Assembly (NCBI GenBank): GCA_903869975.1
Contig: CAIQBF010000048.1
Location: 1 to 5,689, forward strand
From: an uncultured bacterium
Lineage (GTDB): Bacteria > Patescibacteriota > Minisyncoccia > Phycocordibacterales > UBA9973
Length of the DNA: 5,689 nucleotides
Reading direction: 5' to 3'
The notes under the pieces were generated by a model. It saw only the letters and a list, made by a program, of their open reading frames with translations. It was not told where the DNA came from and ran no database searches. The number at the start of each line of letters is the position of its first letter. Position 1 is the first letter of the stretch. Below are positions 5,506-5,689 of this stretch, one piece after another. Both the position numbers and the translations under genes were made by a program.

Positions 5506-5689
5506 TCAGGATTTTAGAACGATCTTACGTACACCAGCGAACCACATTTCTTTCCTCGATTCCTCATCCATCGGACAAATAAAGATATGGGGGTCTGTAA
5601 AAAACAAGTGAAACTCAATTTTCCAAAAAAGACCATTTATATCCTTCCATTGAGTAGTATTTTTATACTTACTTAAAAAAGCTGGGTTC
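5506..5689 (-). CDS. C-terminal fragment of an unrecognised protein
   Basis: On the minus strand a frame is open from the right edge to TGA at 5506-5508, giving 60 residues whose 5' part lies outside the window. The peptide is rich in aromatic and charged residues: W-K-D-I-N-G-L-F-W-K, F-F-T-D-P-H-I-F-I-C-P-M-D-E-E, then a basic end V-R-K-I-V-L-K-S. There is no obvious membrane helix or known motif. It is supported as the end of a real gene because a terminator on the same strand follows its stop by about 30 nt, and the other frames here are closed or short. I do not recognise the family. Confidence 0.55.
   Translation of the reverse strand, partial: NPAFLSKYKNTTQWKDINGLFWKIEFHLFFTDPHIFICPMDEESRKEMWFAGVRKIVLKS

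Noticed and set aside
1..5689. CRISPR array, tRNA, rRNA, transposase or integrase
   Set aside because: I saw no regularly spaced identical repeats, no tRNA-like cloverleaf and no recombinase motif on either strand.

Overview
The window looks like chromosomal sequence from a Patescibacteria (CPR) genome, probably a Parcubacteria-type lineage. This is inferred from gene content, since no rRNA or tRNA is present. The pointers are a ComEC DNA-uptake channel without its metallo-beta-lactamase domain, a separate ComEC-tail-like hydrolase nearby, an RNase HI with a hybrid-binding domain at the C-terminus, a divergent Fe/Mn superoxide dismutase, tight gene packing and mostly weak or absent Shine-Dalgarno sites. 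TGA is used as a stop, so the TGA-to-glycine code of Absconditabacteria/Gracilibacteria does not apply.

Layout, left to right. 1-1457 (minus) is a secreted Asp-box (BNR-like) beta-propeller protein that runs off the left edge. 1458-1533 is a short gap with a good sigma70-type promoter for it. 1534-2409 (minus) is an exported MBL-fold hydrolase resembling the detached C-terminal domain of ComEC. 2410-2467 is a divergent gap with a palindromic -10-like sequence usable on both strands. 2468-3052 (plus) is superoxide dismutase, the only plus-strand gene. 3053-3180 holds an elaborate inverted repeat/terminator between convergent genes. 3157-4539 (minus) is the ComEC membrane channel. 4536-4646 (minus) is a possible tiny membrane peptide overlapping the comEC start by ATGA. 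4622-5425 (minus) is RNase HI with an extra C-terminal domain. 5456-5476 is a hairpin terminator. 5506-5689 (minus) is the 3' end of an unrecognised gene.

How the parts fit: rnhA, the possible small ORF and comEC are probably one minus-strand transcript. ComEC moves single-stranded DNA across the membrane. In many bacteria the ComEC C-terminal MBL domain is proposed to degrade the non-transported strand; here a similar domain is a separate exported protein about 750 bp away, with the dismutase inserted between them in the opposite direction. The MBL protein has non-canonical residues at two expected metal-binding positions, so its activity is uncertain. The Asp-box gene appears to have its own promoter and is probably a cell-surface or secreted protein of unknown role. 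No stretch longer than 300 bp lacks a gene.
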